Positions 1 to 10,954 of a stretch of 64,000 nucleotides of DNA are shown piece by piece. Made by a program: the position numbers and the translations under genes. Under the pieces are notes generated by a model that made no database searches, was not told the origin of the DNA, and saw only the letters and a program-made list of their open reading frames with translations. Location: NCBI RefSeq assembly GCF_000091045.1, contig NC_006684.1, positions 907,001 through 971,000 on the forward strand, written 5' to 3'. The first letter of the stretch is position 1; the number at the start of each line of letters is the position of its first letter. The stretch comes from Cryptococcus deneoformans JEC21. Taxonomy: Eukaryota; Basidiomycota; Tremellomycetes; Tremellales; Cryptococcaceae.

Positions 1-146
1 CTAAGAGGGACACAAATCAGGAGAACGTTAATCCAGGATCCCAACAATAGGTATCTAGTGGAACCCAACAAGTCGAAAGGCTTCGAGACGGAGGGGTGTC
101 CAGACGCCTGGGAAGGAAGGAGTGGAGATGTCTCGAGTGAGGCCAT
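1..146 (-). CDS. N-terminus of a probable cation/proton exchanger (partial)
   Basis: A 48-codon open reading frame starts at base 146 and runs off the left edge. It encodes a Ser/Pro-rich cytosolic head, then a segment reading LLLGSWINVLLICVPL. Fungal CAX-type Ca2+/H+ exchangers such as Vcx1 start this way: a short polar tail, then a first helix containing an 'S-x-(I/L)-N-(V/A)-LL' pattern. If correct, it would move Ca2+ into the vacuole in exchange for protons. No catalytic repeat is inside the window, so the family assignment rests on the first helix only. Another multi-pass membrane protein is possible. Confidence 0.42.
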   Translation of the reverse strand, partial: MASLETSPLLPSQASGHPSVSKPFDLLGSTRYLLLGSWINVLLICVPL

Positions 147-568
147 GATGAGTATGACAGCCCAGTTGAGATATTACTGCGAGTGCAAGTAAGGTAACAG
201 AAGGCGGAAAGACTTGAACTTGCGCGCAGATGCGTGTTGGCTGCATGCGTTGCGGGATCTGATGGTGAATATTTATCAAGGCTGTACCTGTACCGCTTCT
301 TGGCAATTGGCGCCTGTTATAGGTTATAGGCACGACGCTTGCGATTCCTTCCCTCCACACATCCAGATGTCCGTGACGTAATCGGCGTGCCTTACTATGT
401 CGATAACTCTGTATTTTCCAGTAGTTCCAGTATCTTTTTCTCTTTTTTATATTATATAGCTATACTTTGCAGCGTACGTTTGACATGCTACAGGAAGACG
501 GGAACAGGTACATCATATGTGTGGAGTGGCATACAACAGTAGCTCCGCGTAATCCATCAACAGATTTA
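147..568. other. Intergenic spacer
   Basis: This spacer holds the promoter and 5' leader of the left-edge gene and the 3' flank of the acyltransferase. A T-rich run lies around 416-470. I see no further gene. Confidence 0.6.
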
Positions 569-2073
569 TCATCTGCACACCGCAAACCAAATACAAAACG
601 CAAGAAGAACTACAGTCCCAAGCCCACCACCTCCAATTGCAGATATCCAGTGATACCATTTGCTGAGATCAAGTCGATCAACATTGATTCCTGCATGTAA
701 AGAACGACCCACATACATTTGTTGAATTGGCACTATGTCACAAGGGCCGCCAAATCGTTGAGACTCGTAAAATTGTTCCATGCGCCTCTCTTTCGCTGTC
801 CATAAATTGCGTAGCCAAAGTTCAAAAGCGCGAGCTTCTTCCGCATTTGCTAAGCCCGAATCTGTAGACAGCCCTGAGACATTTGATGATCGCCTGGGCA
901 CGAGAGACGGTATTTTGCATTCGGGTTCTCCAAGATGGGAATAGACGTGTAGGTGTAAGTATACCGTGGGAGGCGGTACGGATTTAAGGAATACAGAGAA
1001 TAGCCCATACCTACACCTGCATGAGTAATGCAATCGTTCCGTTTGGAAAAACTTGGACTTTACCAATTCTGCGGATAGTTTCCAAACGGCACTCCTGGGT
1101 AGCCTATCGTAATATCTAACAAATTAAGATCGGGAATCTGGGGTAACAATGTCCTCAAACAAAATAAAAGTCCTGTCGATCGCGGATGCAACAAGGTTGC
1201 GAAATCATCCTTCAAAATGTCAGCTTTGCAGCTAGCAGTATAGTGAGAACTCCAACTTACAACGCCTTCCTTTTTGGCATATTTGATGCTTTTGACCCGC
1301 TCTTCATCGCTGATGATGGTTCCTTCTGGAAAAATGAGAAGCCAAAGAGGCGACCTCTTCCTCAAAGGAAGTAATGTCGCCGTTTCGGAGTTCTCTTGGC
1401 CAGACTGTGCTTCTTGGCCTAATTGTCTTAAGGCCAACGTTAGGTTGTCTCTATCGGCGACCCAAGACCGCCTAAGAAAAATGAAATTGAAAAAACGCTG
1501 GATGAAATGAGCGAAGATCAAGATTAACAAGCATTTTAGACTTACCATGCCCCATCCTATCACTGGAATATTCTTGAGACTGGCCTTCAACAAAATGATC
1601 AGCCCCGCCGAATGTCCAGCATAACATGCAAGGATCCAGATGTATATCCAGTCCAGGTACGCTTGGTGGTTGGCCATGATCACCAAACGGTCAGGTAGGT
1701 TTATCTTTACAACTTGTCCATTCATATCGCGTTCGACAAGGGTTTGGCCGTGAGGCGGCGGCGTGTCGGTGGTGATTGCAAACTGCGTCGGTCCGAAGAG
1801 AACAGTGATCGCAATAACTGCATTGCTATCAGGTCAAACAGTGGAGTGACACTCACGAAGTCGTCCATATCCATCCTTAGTCCATCCAATAGCGCGAGAG
1901 AAAAGTCGCTTCCCCACAAAGGGCACTAAGAGTAATGGTACGAGCAAAAATTGAGCAGAGTTGATACTTAATTGGGCGAGGGTAAAAATGACTGGAAAGA
2001 GTATTTTGGATGTCCAGGGACCATGGGGAGGTCTATCGTTTATTGGTATGGTGTATAGAGGTTTCTGTGCCAT
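569..2073 (-). CDS. 1-acyl-glycerol-3-phosphate acyltransferase family (LCLAT1/Cst26-like)
   Basis: This is a membrane acyltransferase of the PlsC superfamily, expected in the ER, transferring fatty acyl-CoA to a lysophospholipid. The start at 2073 gives a short tail, then a hydrophobic N-terminal segment. After a short intron comes NHQAYLD, the HX4D catalytic box, then LLIFPEGT, the substrate-binding box. HPRSTGLLF and DITIGYPG are typical of the LCLAT1/AGPAT5 and yeast Cst26/Psi1 branch rather than of plastid-type LPAATs. A last hydrophobic helix (AIGGGGLGTVVLLAFCIWF) precedes the stop. At least four introns of about 35-60 bases are needed, for example after VIGWGM and after PQNW. Substrate choice (LPA, lyso-PI or lysocardiolipin) cannot be told from sequence. 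Confidence 0.86.
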
Positions 2074-3072
2074 ACTAAATGCAGTGGAACCCTAGGTGAG
2101 CAAGTTTAAGGAATAAGCAGAAGCTTGTACGTTACTTTGGATTTTCAGTGCTGCCTTCTGCAAACAAACCATACAGGTGGGCGACAGACGATCAACTGGA
2201 ATCAATGAATGAGAGGATGGGATACGTACTACTGATAGTTGTGACTGATAGCATTTATTTTGTTGCGTGGGCCGGTCTCCTCTTCGCCGATGGCCGCCTT
2301 TATTACATAATACAAATGCAAACGCGGTTGCATCTCCGCACTTCACCCTCCGCCGTCCACCCAGCAACACATTCACGCCCTGATTCACATTTCATCGGTG
2401 TCCAGAAGCCAGCGGCTCAGCAGCAGAGTGTATACGTACGTGGCCTCCAATCACCACTCGATGGGCCATGGTATTGATCTGTAATATCTCTCGTGGATGA
2501 TGAGAGCATACAGTGCCGACGTAGTAGCCGAAAACTTTACAACAAGTAGTTTTTTGGTACTACGCATCACTGTTGTTGCTGGCGCATTTCCTTGAATTTA
2601 TATATGTGTAGTTTGACCATCATCATGTCACGCATGTTGTTCTGAACACTGCAGATCTTATGCCAAGGTTCCCCGCTGTTTTTCATTATGAAAACAATAC
2701 GATGGTCGTCTATCTGATATAGAGATCGACACAACACCCAATATAACTAACTGGCTGCTGACTGCACGACGATCTTCTATCTATAGAAAGTATATCAGGA
2801 CTTCCGGGGCCAAAAATGACGTTATTAAGTTATGAATAAAAAATCCTTACTGTACTTTTTTCCCTGTTTGACGAAGATACCTAGTTCACAGGAGGTGAAT
2901 ATTCCAGGAACAAAACGTACTCTGCCTTTTCAACGCTACAATGATATATAAATAAGTAAAGGTAGCCTATGGCTGCTGCCTGATCTGAATATGGCAAATA
3001 TAACTGCATCCGTACTTGATCAGAAGTGCCCACGTCCACTGTCTGGTTGACGGAGGTGATTAATGCAAGCAT
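2074..3072. other. Intergenic spacer between acyltransferase and HEI10 genes
   Basis: About 1 kb lies between two minus-strand genes. It holds the acyltransferase promoter and the HEI10 3' flank. The 2500-2900 part is AT-rich. Short open frames at 2092-2477 and 2881-3072 show no family resemblance, and I do not call them. Confidence 0.55.
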
Positions 3073-4681
3073 CTAGTCTACATAGTCCCGAAACTCACTA
3101 GCTGCCATGCCAGGGGCTCTGAAACGACGTTCCGCGCTCCTGTTGTCACTGATGGCACTATTGGAAGCTCCAACATTTGTTCCGGAAAAAAGTGGGGGCA
3201 CTATAGGACCGCCGTGAGGGCCTGAAGACTGCGAGCGAAAAGGTATTTGATTATGTGTTGAGTGAGGCGTTACAGTATAGCGTCCTGTTGAACGATAAAT
3301 TGGCGTCGATCCGTTTATTGATGCGCTCTAGTATCCATTCACAGGTAAGAGCTGAAGAATAACGGCGTTCCCACTACTTACAAAAATCTGTTCAGGGTGA
3401 GATTGCTCTACTATTTTTTCGCCTGCTTGAGCAACGCCATTAAAAGGGTTCTTCCTCTTTACCTGACAAAGTAATGCTGATTAGCTGGCAATGAAATCAT
3501 TCATGTTCTTGATTCACTTTTTCAAGATTATCTCGAAGACGTGAAAGTTCGCGACCTTTGCGATGTGTCTCATTGATTAATCCTTGAACCTTACGGCGAT
3601 TGACGTCTAGTTCGTTTTCGAGAGCTAAAAACGGCAAATGGAAGAAATAGTAATGACTATCTCATCAAGGTCGCCTACTTACAAACGATTTTCTTGTTCG
3701 CAACTGATGCGTCATCAGCGCCTCATTTAAGACATTTTTACCTACTCTGAAGATCCTCAAATGCTGCACATCAGCGCGATCGATCCTGAAGAAGACTTAC
3801 CATTGTTAAGCTGCTTCTCGGTGCATACTTGGCGGTCTTGCGCATTTTTTAATACCAATGCTTGGTATGCGCTTTGGTAGTCTACATCAACAAAGCTTCT
3901 TTCAATTGCGGTGGCTGCTTGCCTTTCTTGAGAAAGCTGATATGTCCAGAAGCTAATAGCTCGAGCAGTAATCTCAAGGATGGTGGAAGGCGGTAAACCG
4001 GCTAAAATGGACTAAAATTGGTTAGCTGAAATCTAAGTAAACTCAAGTTTACTTGAGAACCAGTGCATATAGAAATGCTGGAGTAAACTCAAGTCTACTT
4101 CAGCCTTTGTTACTTTAACCTTTTCAAGGGGGAACAGCAAGAGAGAGTTTCAAATTTAAATTTAATTTAGTAGTAGGAGGCAGGGAAACATGTCCCCGAA
4201 ACAAAATCTGTCCGGCGCCCGAGGTTGCAGAGAACAGACTTACGGCTTTATATTCGTTGGTTGGATTTAATGTCGTCATCTTGAGATGAGCACAAAGTAT
4301 TACGCATTAGCAACGCACTACGATATCATCACTGTAAAATGACAGGTAGAAGGTCTGTCAGACGAAAGTGATATGCAGCAGATCGTAATTGAACAATGAT
4401 ACGTACGGCCCCTGAAGAGACTGATTGCATGCCGGACAGGCAAGAGATGAAGCAAAGAGAGTTGTCGCGCAAGATACTGAATAAATCCATTGGCAGTTTA
4501 GAACACCACCGTGTCTCTTTTGAGACAGTACGCACTGCAAAAGATATCTTACAAGGTCAGTCAGATATAAGTGATAAGGCAACGCACGTGAACAAGTAGT
4601 CACCACAGCTTGTCCCTCCATAGACAGAAAACTCCTGCACTTGAGATGGTTGCACCGAAGTTCATTATTGGATGTTGACAT
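3073..4681 (-). CDS. HEI10: HEI10/CCNB1IP1-type RING protein, meiotic crossover regulator
   Basis: In animals, plants and Sordaria, HEI10 proteins are RING E3 ligases (SUMO/ubiquitin) that mark and limit meiotic crossover sites. The joined exons give a RING with CNHLKC, then TTCSHIFC, CISC and CPACNQSLQG. Next comes the diagnostic HEI10 stretch: PDDIVMTTLNPTNEYKA, ILAGLPPSTILEITARAISF, WTYQLSQE. About 90 coiled-coil residues and a Ser/Pro-rich tail ending RDYVD follow. This matches human CCNB1IP1 in order and length (near 300 residues). Two exons are tiny (4536-4547 and 4319-4331), and the intron at 4012-4243 is several times longer than the others. Automated predictors are likely to break this gene. 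The start at 4681 puts MSTSNNELRCNHLKC in register with human and plant HEI10 starts. Confidence 0.87.
4036..4103. repeat. Two 22-bp near-identical palindromic copies inside a HEI10 intron
   Basis: Copies at 4036-4057 and 4082-4103 match at 20 of 22 positions. The first folds on itself in two nested ways: AGTAAACT pairs with AGTTTACT, and CTCAAGT pairs with ACTTGAG. They lie 24 bases apart inside the unusually long intron 4012-4243. An AT-rich tract (4150-4170) follows. They could form hairpins in the pre-mRNA or be a remnant of a small insertion. Confidence 0.7.
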
Positions 4682-5497
4682 GATGATAGGGCGCTGTAAT
4701 GACGAGAAATTTAAGAGATGAATACGGGACTAGGGATAGGAAGATAGAAGGAAGATAGAAAAACATGATGACGGGAGTAACAAATCCAGTAATCACCATC
4801 AACCATTACTACTACCGAGCGGACCTTCGCGTCCGGGTCCTGTTAAAATGATGGGGCCCGTGCGCCATCATCTATCATCTCCAACATCCAATGTTCCAGT
4901 TAATCACCCTCAAGAGCAAATATAGTGTTTCCTTCCGGACCAAAGTTGGGCCTCAGAACTGTGCGTACAGCTTACACTGCAATTATTGAGTGCTGATTCA
5001 ATGGTAACTACTGATTATTGATGATGATGATGATCACTTCCGACAAATTCGGTACCAAATCTAGCTGATGCCTGTGTCCTATGCGTGCACTCAGGGCTCA
5101 GCAGTCATTATCCAGTGCCTATAGAAAACATGAAAACATGAAATGTTCAGAAGAGATGAGAAGAAGATCACGAAAAATCTATCATTTATGTCATCATCAG
5201 CCACCACACGCAGCGCACAACGTACAGACTTGGCTTTTGGCTAGCCAGCCTGCCATTCAATGGTCTCAGAGCATTAATACTGCTCAGGCCTTATACCACA
5301 CAATAAAATTATACGACAAATAATAGCTGATGCCATTGTAATATCATTATAATCTAGTAATATGCCCACATAATACATGTCATACATAACTAGTACTCAG
5401 GGAGAATCACCATGGGCACACAACCACCCCCTAACGAAACAAGCATTTACACACTTTCAGTTACCTGACCAAATACGCCAGTTTGAGTAAAGCAATT
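4682..5497. other. Intergenic spacer upstream of HEI10
   Basis: This spacer contains the HEI10 promoter side and the 3' flank of the aminotransferase gene. A short GAT repeat sits near 5020-5033. An 80-codon open frame at 5081-5323 (+) has no recognisable family and weak coding character, so it is not called. Confidence 0.5.
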
Positions 5498-7576
5498 CTA
5501 GATACGGAAGAATTTGTTGAGGACCTGAGAAAATCGATAGATGCCGTCTCTAATCTCTTCATATGAGGCCACTGAGAATGCCAAACGATAGTAGCCATAC
5601 CCCTTTCCACCTATAGCGTGTTCGCCTCCGGCGTCGAATCCCCAGCCAGGGGCAAAGAGCACCTATAATGTTCATCAACAAAACATGGCCAAAACCACTG
5701 CAACATACCAGATTATCTGCCAACTCCTTCCATAGTTTGTCGGTAAGGATGAGAGTGGCGTCCTCGCCTTTGCGAAGCAATTCATAGTAGTCTGGGTGTT
5801 CACTAAAGTGAATTCCAAGGAACACAAACATGCCCGCTAAACAGCATGTCAATTTGGTGGCGTGGATTGAACTGAGATGTCTCACCAGTAGGGGGAATGA
5901 ATGTTATTAGCGCAGGGCCGCGTAGACCACGTTTCTCGTCCCACAGTGATCTGCATTGCTTTGAATAGCAAGTGATGGTCCTCGAACGCTCGGGGAACAG
6001 GTCATTGCCACTGTCAAACTCGAGATGAAAGACATCTTGAAAAGTGTCACAAAGCCATGTTTTGCGCATGTTGTAAGTAGCCTTAATGCCTCGCAGCCAG
6101 CGAATGTAGCCGTCAAACCCCCATTGTTGGATCATCTTCGTTGTCAATGCTGTAGCAAATCCACTCGGAGCCTGGGTGGACGCTTCCGTGGCCCGAGTCA
6201 GACGTTCGATGAAAATGGGCGACGTTGTGATCCAGCCCAATCTGGAGCCCGGTGCCGATGTCTTGGAGAAAGTCTACATCATTGTAAGCGAGGATCTAAA
6301 CGATTGGTACTCACATCCATGCGAATAACCCGGCCATCAGTATCGAAAGCAAGGAAACTTGGGGGTAAGGCATCCAGGAAAGCTTGATTACCATCAGGTC
6401 CATTTTCCTTCTCAGCCTTGAGTCTTCGTTGAGCAAGGATTGACATTTCAGACTCGGCACCTTTAGGAGTCCATTCCCCCGTATACTGTGATTGCCATCA
6501 TGGATTAGTAGAGTTTTCTTGAGTAAATACACCACTCACCAAGCAGTAATAAGGCTCATCCTCACATATGATGACATCTGGAATTTGATTAATTCAAATG
6601 CGAGAGTCCTTAGTGAAGACATACCATATTTCTGACACACATCGTATATCGCCTTCTTACGCTCAGCCATCATAGTTGCACCTGTCGGGTTTTGCCCGGT
6701 CGGAATGGTATAGAGAACTCGTGGTCTTTTTTTGCCCCGTTCGCTTTCATTCCATCCCCCCAACACGCTTTCAAGATGCTCGGGTAGGAGCCCTTGTCCA
6801 TCCATTTTAATAGGGACTCTTACACACTCATACGGCATAAACGTATTCTCGGCGCCAGGATAAGTCCACTCCTCAACTAAGACGGCATCTCCAACTTCTA
6901 ACAGCATCCCACAAATTTTGGACCAACCGTCGGTGGCGCCAATGTTGATCAGGACGTCCCAATCCGCGTACGCTGGCTTGTAGACTTTGGCCACATATTG
7001 GCGCAAGAAAAGAGGAAGTGCGGGAGGCCCAGTTGCGGACTGATACTGCAAAGATGTGGACAGCTGGATAGTTGCAGGATCACTAGAATTCGATCCGTAC
7101 TTTGGAATCGTGAAGGAGATGGTGTTTGACTGGCTCTGTGAAGAGGAAAACAACCAGGAAATCAACGACTTCTTCGGTTTCTCAGGCACACGAGGAGGAT
7201 CGAGCGGAAAGGCATCATAAGATAGGATGGAGGCCGATACTGTTTCGAATGGGAAGACCTCAGGGTGCGGAACACCTATACAGTCGTGTCAGTATGCTGA
7301 GAGGCGTGCGTAGCAGCCTCGATAAGATGCGACTCACCTCCGGCCATCGTTATCTAATGCGCATTAAGCAGGTCAGATTGAGTGACTAAAGAGATCAAAC
7401 CATTCCCGTTCACTCACCATTCCCGGGACTGTCATATATTTGTAAAGCTCCTTCAAAGAGCTAGGCTCCCGATGTTTTGTCAAGCGATTAAGATGTCGGG
7501 TCATGTCTTGGGCTTTAGGCAGACCACCGACGACCGGCGACTGTGTCGACGAAGGGATGGCAAAGGCCGCATCCAT
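5498..7576 (-). CDS. PLP-dependent aminotransferase, Aro8/aminoadipate type (copy 1)
   Basis: This is a class I/II (fold type I) aminotransferase of the Aro8/Aro9/KAT-II group, transferring amino groups between aromatic amino acids, 2-aminoadipate or kynurenine and 2-oxoacids. From the start at 7576 the protein shows TMAGGVPHPEVFPFETV, the typical N-terminal substrate loop. TIPTGQNPTGATM follows, then IICEDEPYYC, where Asp and Tyr hold the PLP ring. The Schiff-base lysine lies in TFSKTSAPGSRLGW. The C-terminal domain ends LAFSVASYEEIRDG with the Arg/Phe pocket, and the stop is near VLNKFFRI. About seven short introns are needed. A second member of the same family lies at 54692-56558. Exact substrate preference cannot be read from the sequence. 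Confidence 0.91.
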
Positions 7577-8576
7577 GTTGAATGTTGGTTTGATGTCGTG
7601 GGGTATTCGAGGGAGATAGGGGTACGGAGCTGTACCAAAAAAGATGAGAAGGGATAAATATGTGTGGGAAGGGGAAACTGAAATGGTATGGGTAACACAC
7701 TTGCACAATAAGGATTACATATTAATAAAAGTGCACCACATGGCGCCAACGTAGACGCATTGTGGCGACGAACCATACCGTAATAACAAGCTGCTTATCA
7801 ATAACCTTCCTTCATCGTCGGACTTGACCGACACGGAAACAACGAACATGATGATGACAAGCACTCTTGAGATGAACGAAGCTCTGATATGTCGGTGTCC
7901 GTGACGTGCTAGCCACAACAGATACATCGTAGTAAAAAAGAGGGACACTCCGGATCCCTATTGCAGCAATATCTATAAAGTGCTCATAGTTCCTACGTCG
8001 TACTTGGCCCATCGTGGCTGCTCTGTTTTATTTGTCCTTCATCAATATTTTTTGCTACATAGAGCATCCGCCTGTCATCCGCACTTTTGCTGATAGATAG
8101 CTCTTTTAAAATTATAAAAGTTAAGACCCGATTTAGTTAGCTAAGATGGGCCTTATTTTTTTTAACTTTTATGGTTTTTATGAGGAATTTGCTAATTGGC
8201 TGTTAACAATTAGACAACATAATTAACCATTTTTCGATACATTTACAAAATAATACTTGGATTGATAACCAAAATTGCCAACATATTTTGGCCATTCATA
8301 TTATAACAAGGTACTATAAGGAAGCTCTTACATAAAAAGTCTATTCAAAATAGCAAAGGAACCTTCTTCCATGTTGCTTTGTCGATCTATAAGCGCTAGC
8401 TTACATGGCCATAGTTTGCACCGTACCCGCACATCTCCCTGGTTTGAAGCTGAACAAAAGACAAGGATCGCCCCGAAGATTCACAGTCGACATCTCGTCA
8501 TTCCACCGATGAGCTGTTGCATATTTCTTCCGTCGCCCGACGGCCAAGCGGATCGTCTCTAGATTTGTTCCGAGCA
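7577..8576. other. Intergenic spacer, AT-rich core
   Basis: This is the promoter of the aminotransferase (7577-8000) and the 3' flank of the next gene. Bases 8030-8340 are strongly AT-rich with T runs. No coding exon is supported here. A C/D-snoRNA-like pattern near 7849 was considered and not called. Confidence 0.5.
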
Positions 8577-10765
8577 TTAAAGTCTCCACATGTACTCGTT
8601 ATTGGCGGGCCCCGCTGGGCTGCCATAAACACCCGAGCCTTGTGGCCCCATGGGCATTTGGTGAAGACTCTGGCGTAAACTTGACGGCCCGGGCCCGGAT
8701 CTCAGATAAGTTCCCGTAGGAGGTATAGCCTGCACTGCTCGATTGTGCACGAGGGGAGCCGCCGGCATAGCTGGAGGCATTGGGGAAAATGAAGAATAGG
8801 TATGATGTTGAGGTTGAGGGGTCGCAGGACTTAAGTAGGGCGAGTGTGTGCGACCAGGAACATTATAAGTTACTACTGGACTTAGACTGTGCGGTGACGA
8901 TATGGGAAGAATATGGGGGGGTGGAGCGTTGAATTGCGGTGATGGAGGAGGCGGCATGGAACTCGTCTTCACCAATGACGGTGTGTTATGAGGAAGCGAG
9001 CCGTTGGAAATGGTACTGGCACCATTCTTTGCAAGGCTCGATCGAAGCTGAATTGTTGTGTTATCGTGTAACGCATGTGGACGTCGAGGATCAAGAGTGC
9101 CCCGGATAGAAGGCGAAGGGGTAGACAAGATACGCCTGCCAAGTATATGAGACCATCCGGGCCTCGTAAGCAAGGCTGGTAATAACTGGGCTGGGGACAC
9201 GACTTGAGTAAGCTGAGAAAGAGAGGATAAAAGCTCTTGTGCTGAATTCGCGTTAGCAAGGAGGTACAGGAGGTGCAGGACGCAATTTGACAAGAAAACG
9301 GTAGCCCACTCACCCAAAACCTGCTCTCTTTGAGTCGCATTTTTTATCCCTTTCCTTAATCTTATCTGTTGCCATGTTTGTAACTCTTCGATCAACCGAC
9401 CATTCTCGACCAGGGCCCCATCCACTGTGGGCGCTCTCTGTTGAATGTTCTCCTCTATACGCTCCCCTGAGACTTCTTCTTCCAACGTCTGATCCATTGC
9501 AAGAGCCCTCTGCGTCCATTCCCGATGCCTGGCACGTTCATGCATCGCCTCGACGGTGAAGTAGTAACCCTGGCCAGCAGTTGTCCCTGATGAATCATAT
9601 GCAGGACCGAATGTCGGAGTAAATATCGAAAAACCAACACTCGGTATAGTGACTATGGGTGAGCGAAAACTCTGGCCGTCGATGACTCACCTCCACGAGC
9701 TATACTGCCAAAACCTCCTCCAGTTTTTCGTCTTCTTAGTTCCTTCCATCTGTTCATTTTCAAGCTTGCGCGCCGTATGACAGATTCCCCTAAAAGGGGA
9801 ACATCACGATTCTTCTCACACAGAATAGAGTTCAAGGTTATTGGGGTCGCATTGCCTGTCATTGATAAGTGAAAATCATACAAAACGTAGACTCACCTAA
9901 TCTGGACTGGGTGGTCATCGTTTCTAATGTGTTGGCATTTTCCCCAGACACGCCCGTTTTGGCAGTTTCGTTGTGATCAACCGACCCTGTGAACCATTCG
10001 CCGCCCCCCTGCGATGTCTTTTGTACTAGCGCCCATCGCTCTGCCCGGAAATGGCTACTCTGGTCTCTGGCAGGTTGGACGTCCAACAATAGACCGTAAA
10101 GAGCAGCGCAGAAATTGTAAATCTTATGAGGGGGATAGTGTGAGGGCAGGGGAGGCGGAGGAATATTGAAAGAGGCCCTGGGGGGTATTGGATTGGGGTA
10201 GCGGACAGGGAACAAGAGATTTTCGGAAAACACATGAATAACATCCTGGCCCATCAGCCATGATTGCTGCGGTGCAGACTTACCACCAGCTCCTCCCATG
10301 TCAGCGATGGCTGGCGCAGGATATACTGCAGCGTGTTTTTCTCGTCCTCGACAAAGTCGGGGGGCAGCCACAGCGTGAGGGCCTTTTCCAGGGGTTCTGG
10401 CAAGTCCAAGGCCATTCTGACTCGTCAGCTTTTGAGGACAGGCGGGGAACTCACTGTGATATGATGTCCATCAACGCCTCGCGGACCTCGGTGCTCAGTA
10501 CATTCGGCGCGGAAGCCGCAGGCGGGGGAGACCGGGCGGGGGACGAGTGGCCAGCTTCGCCGTGCTCCTCGTCTGCGCCGGCTGGCTCTGGCTGGGAGAC
10601 CACGCGCGGGCGTTTCTGGTCGGGCGAGGGCCGCCGGGGCGGGTCGTGGGACGGGCGCTTGCGTTTGTTCATGGGGGCCTCGGCGGCGGCGGCCAGCGGG
10701 CTCGGCGGCGGGGCTTCCTGCGTGGACCTTGTCGCTCGGGTGGGCATGTCGGATGCCGTATGCAA
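8577..10765 (-). CDS. Unassigned proline-rich, probably nuclear protein
   Basis: I do not recognise this protein. The start is at 10765 (or 10747). A first exon encodes an Ala/Pro/Arg-rich head with NKRKRPSHD and QKRPR, possible nuclear localisation signals. Later exons, joined by short introns, give conserved-looking blocks: DVIHVFSENLLFPVRYPNP, PVLLGESVIRRASLKMNRW after an intron (the start reads DVPLLGE), ELRRRKTGGGFGSIARGG and GYYFTVEAMHERARHREW. A helical stretch with WQQIRLRKGIKNATQREQ follows. The last third is low-complexity Pro/Ser/His and ends EYMWRL. The pattern suggests a basidiomycete-specific nuclear factor, but no catalytic motif is visible. The gene is divergent from uL13m with only 189 bp between the start codons. 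Confidence 0.68.
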
Positions 10766-10954
10766 GCACTCTGCACGCTGGGCCTTAACTACCGTCTTAC
10801 CTTCCGCTTATTTACCCTTGCCATAACAACAACTGCCAGGCGGCGTTTCGCGGCAATCTCCGGCGTGGCGCGCAGCCCTCCGCCCAGAACCAGATCGCAC
10901 ATCACCTCCAATTTACTCCATCCATATTTTCAGTCTCCCGTGTATACTGCCCAA
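10766..10954. promoter_or_regulatory. Short divergent promoter
   Basis: Only 189 bp separate two start codons on opposite strands: the unassigned nuclear protein (-) and uL13m (+). Both genes must share this region for transcription start. No specific factor site was identified. Confidence 0.55.

Noticed and set aside
5081..5323. 80-codon plus-strand open frame between HEI10 and the aminotransferase
   Set aside because: No family resemblance, no splice-extended frame, composition like flanking spacer.
6025..6387. 120-codon plus frame
   Set aside because: Antisense to catalytic exons of the aminotransferase; shadow frame.
7849..7895. Possible C/D-box snoRNA (ATGATGA then CTGA)
   Set aside because: Terminal stem and a convincing guide/D' spacing were not found; such short boxes are common by chance.
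8030..8340. AT-rich block as transposon remnant or centromere-like sequence
   Set aside because: Only a few hundred bases, no repeats, terminal inverted repeats or coding relics.
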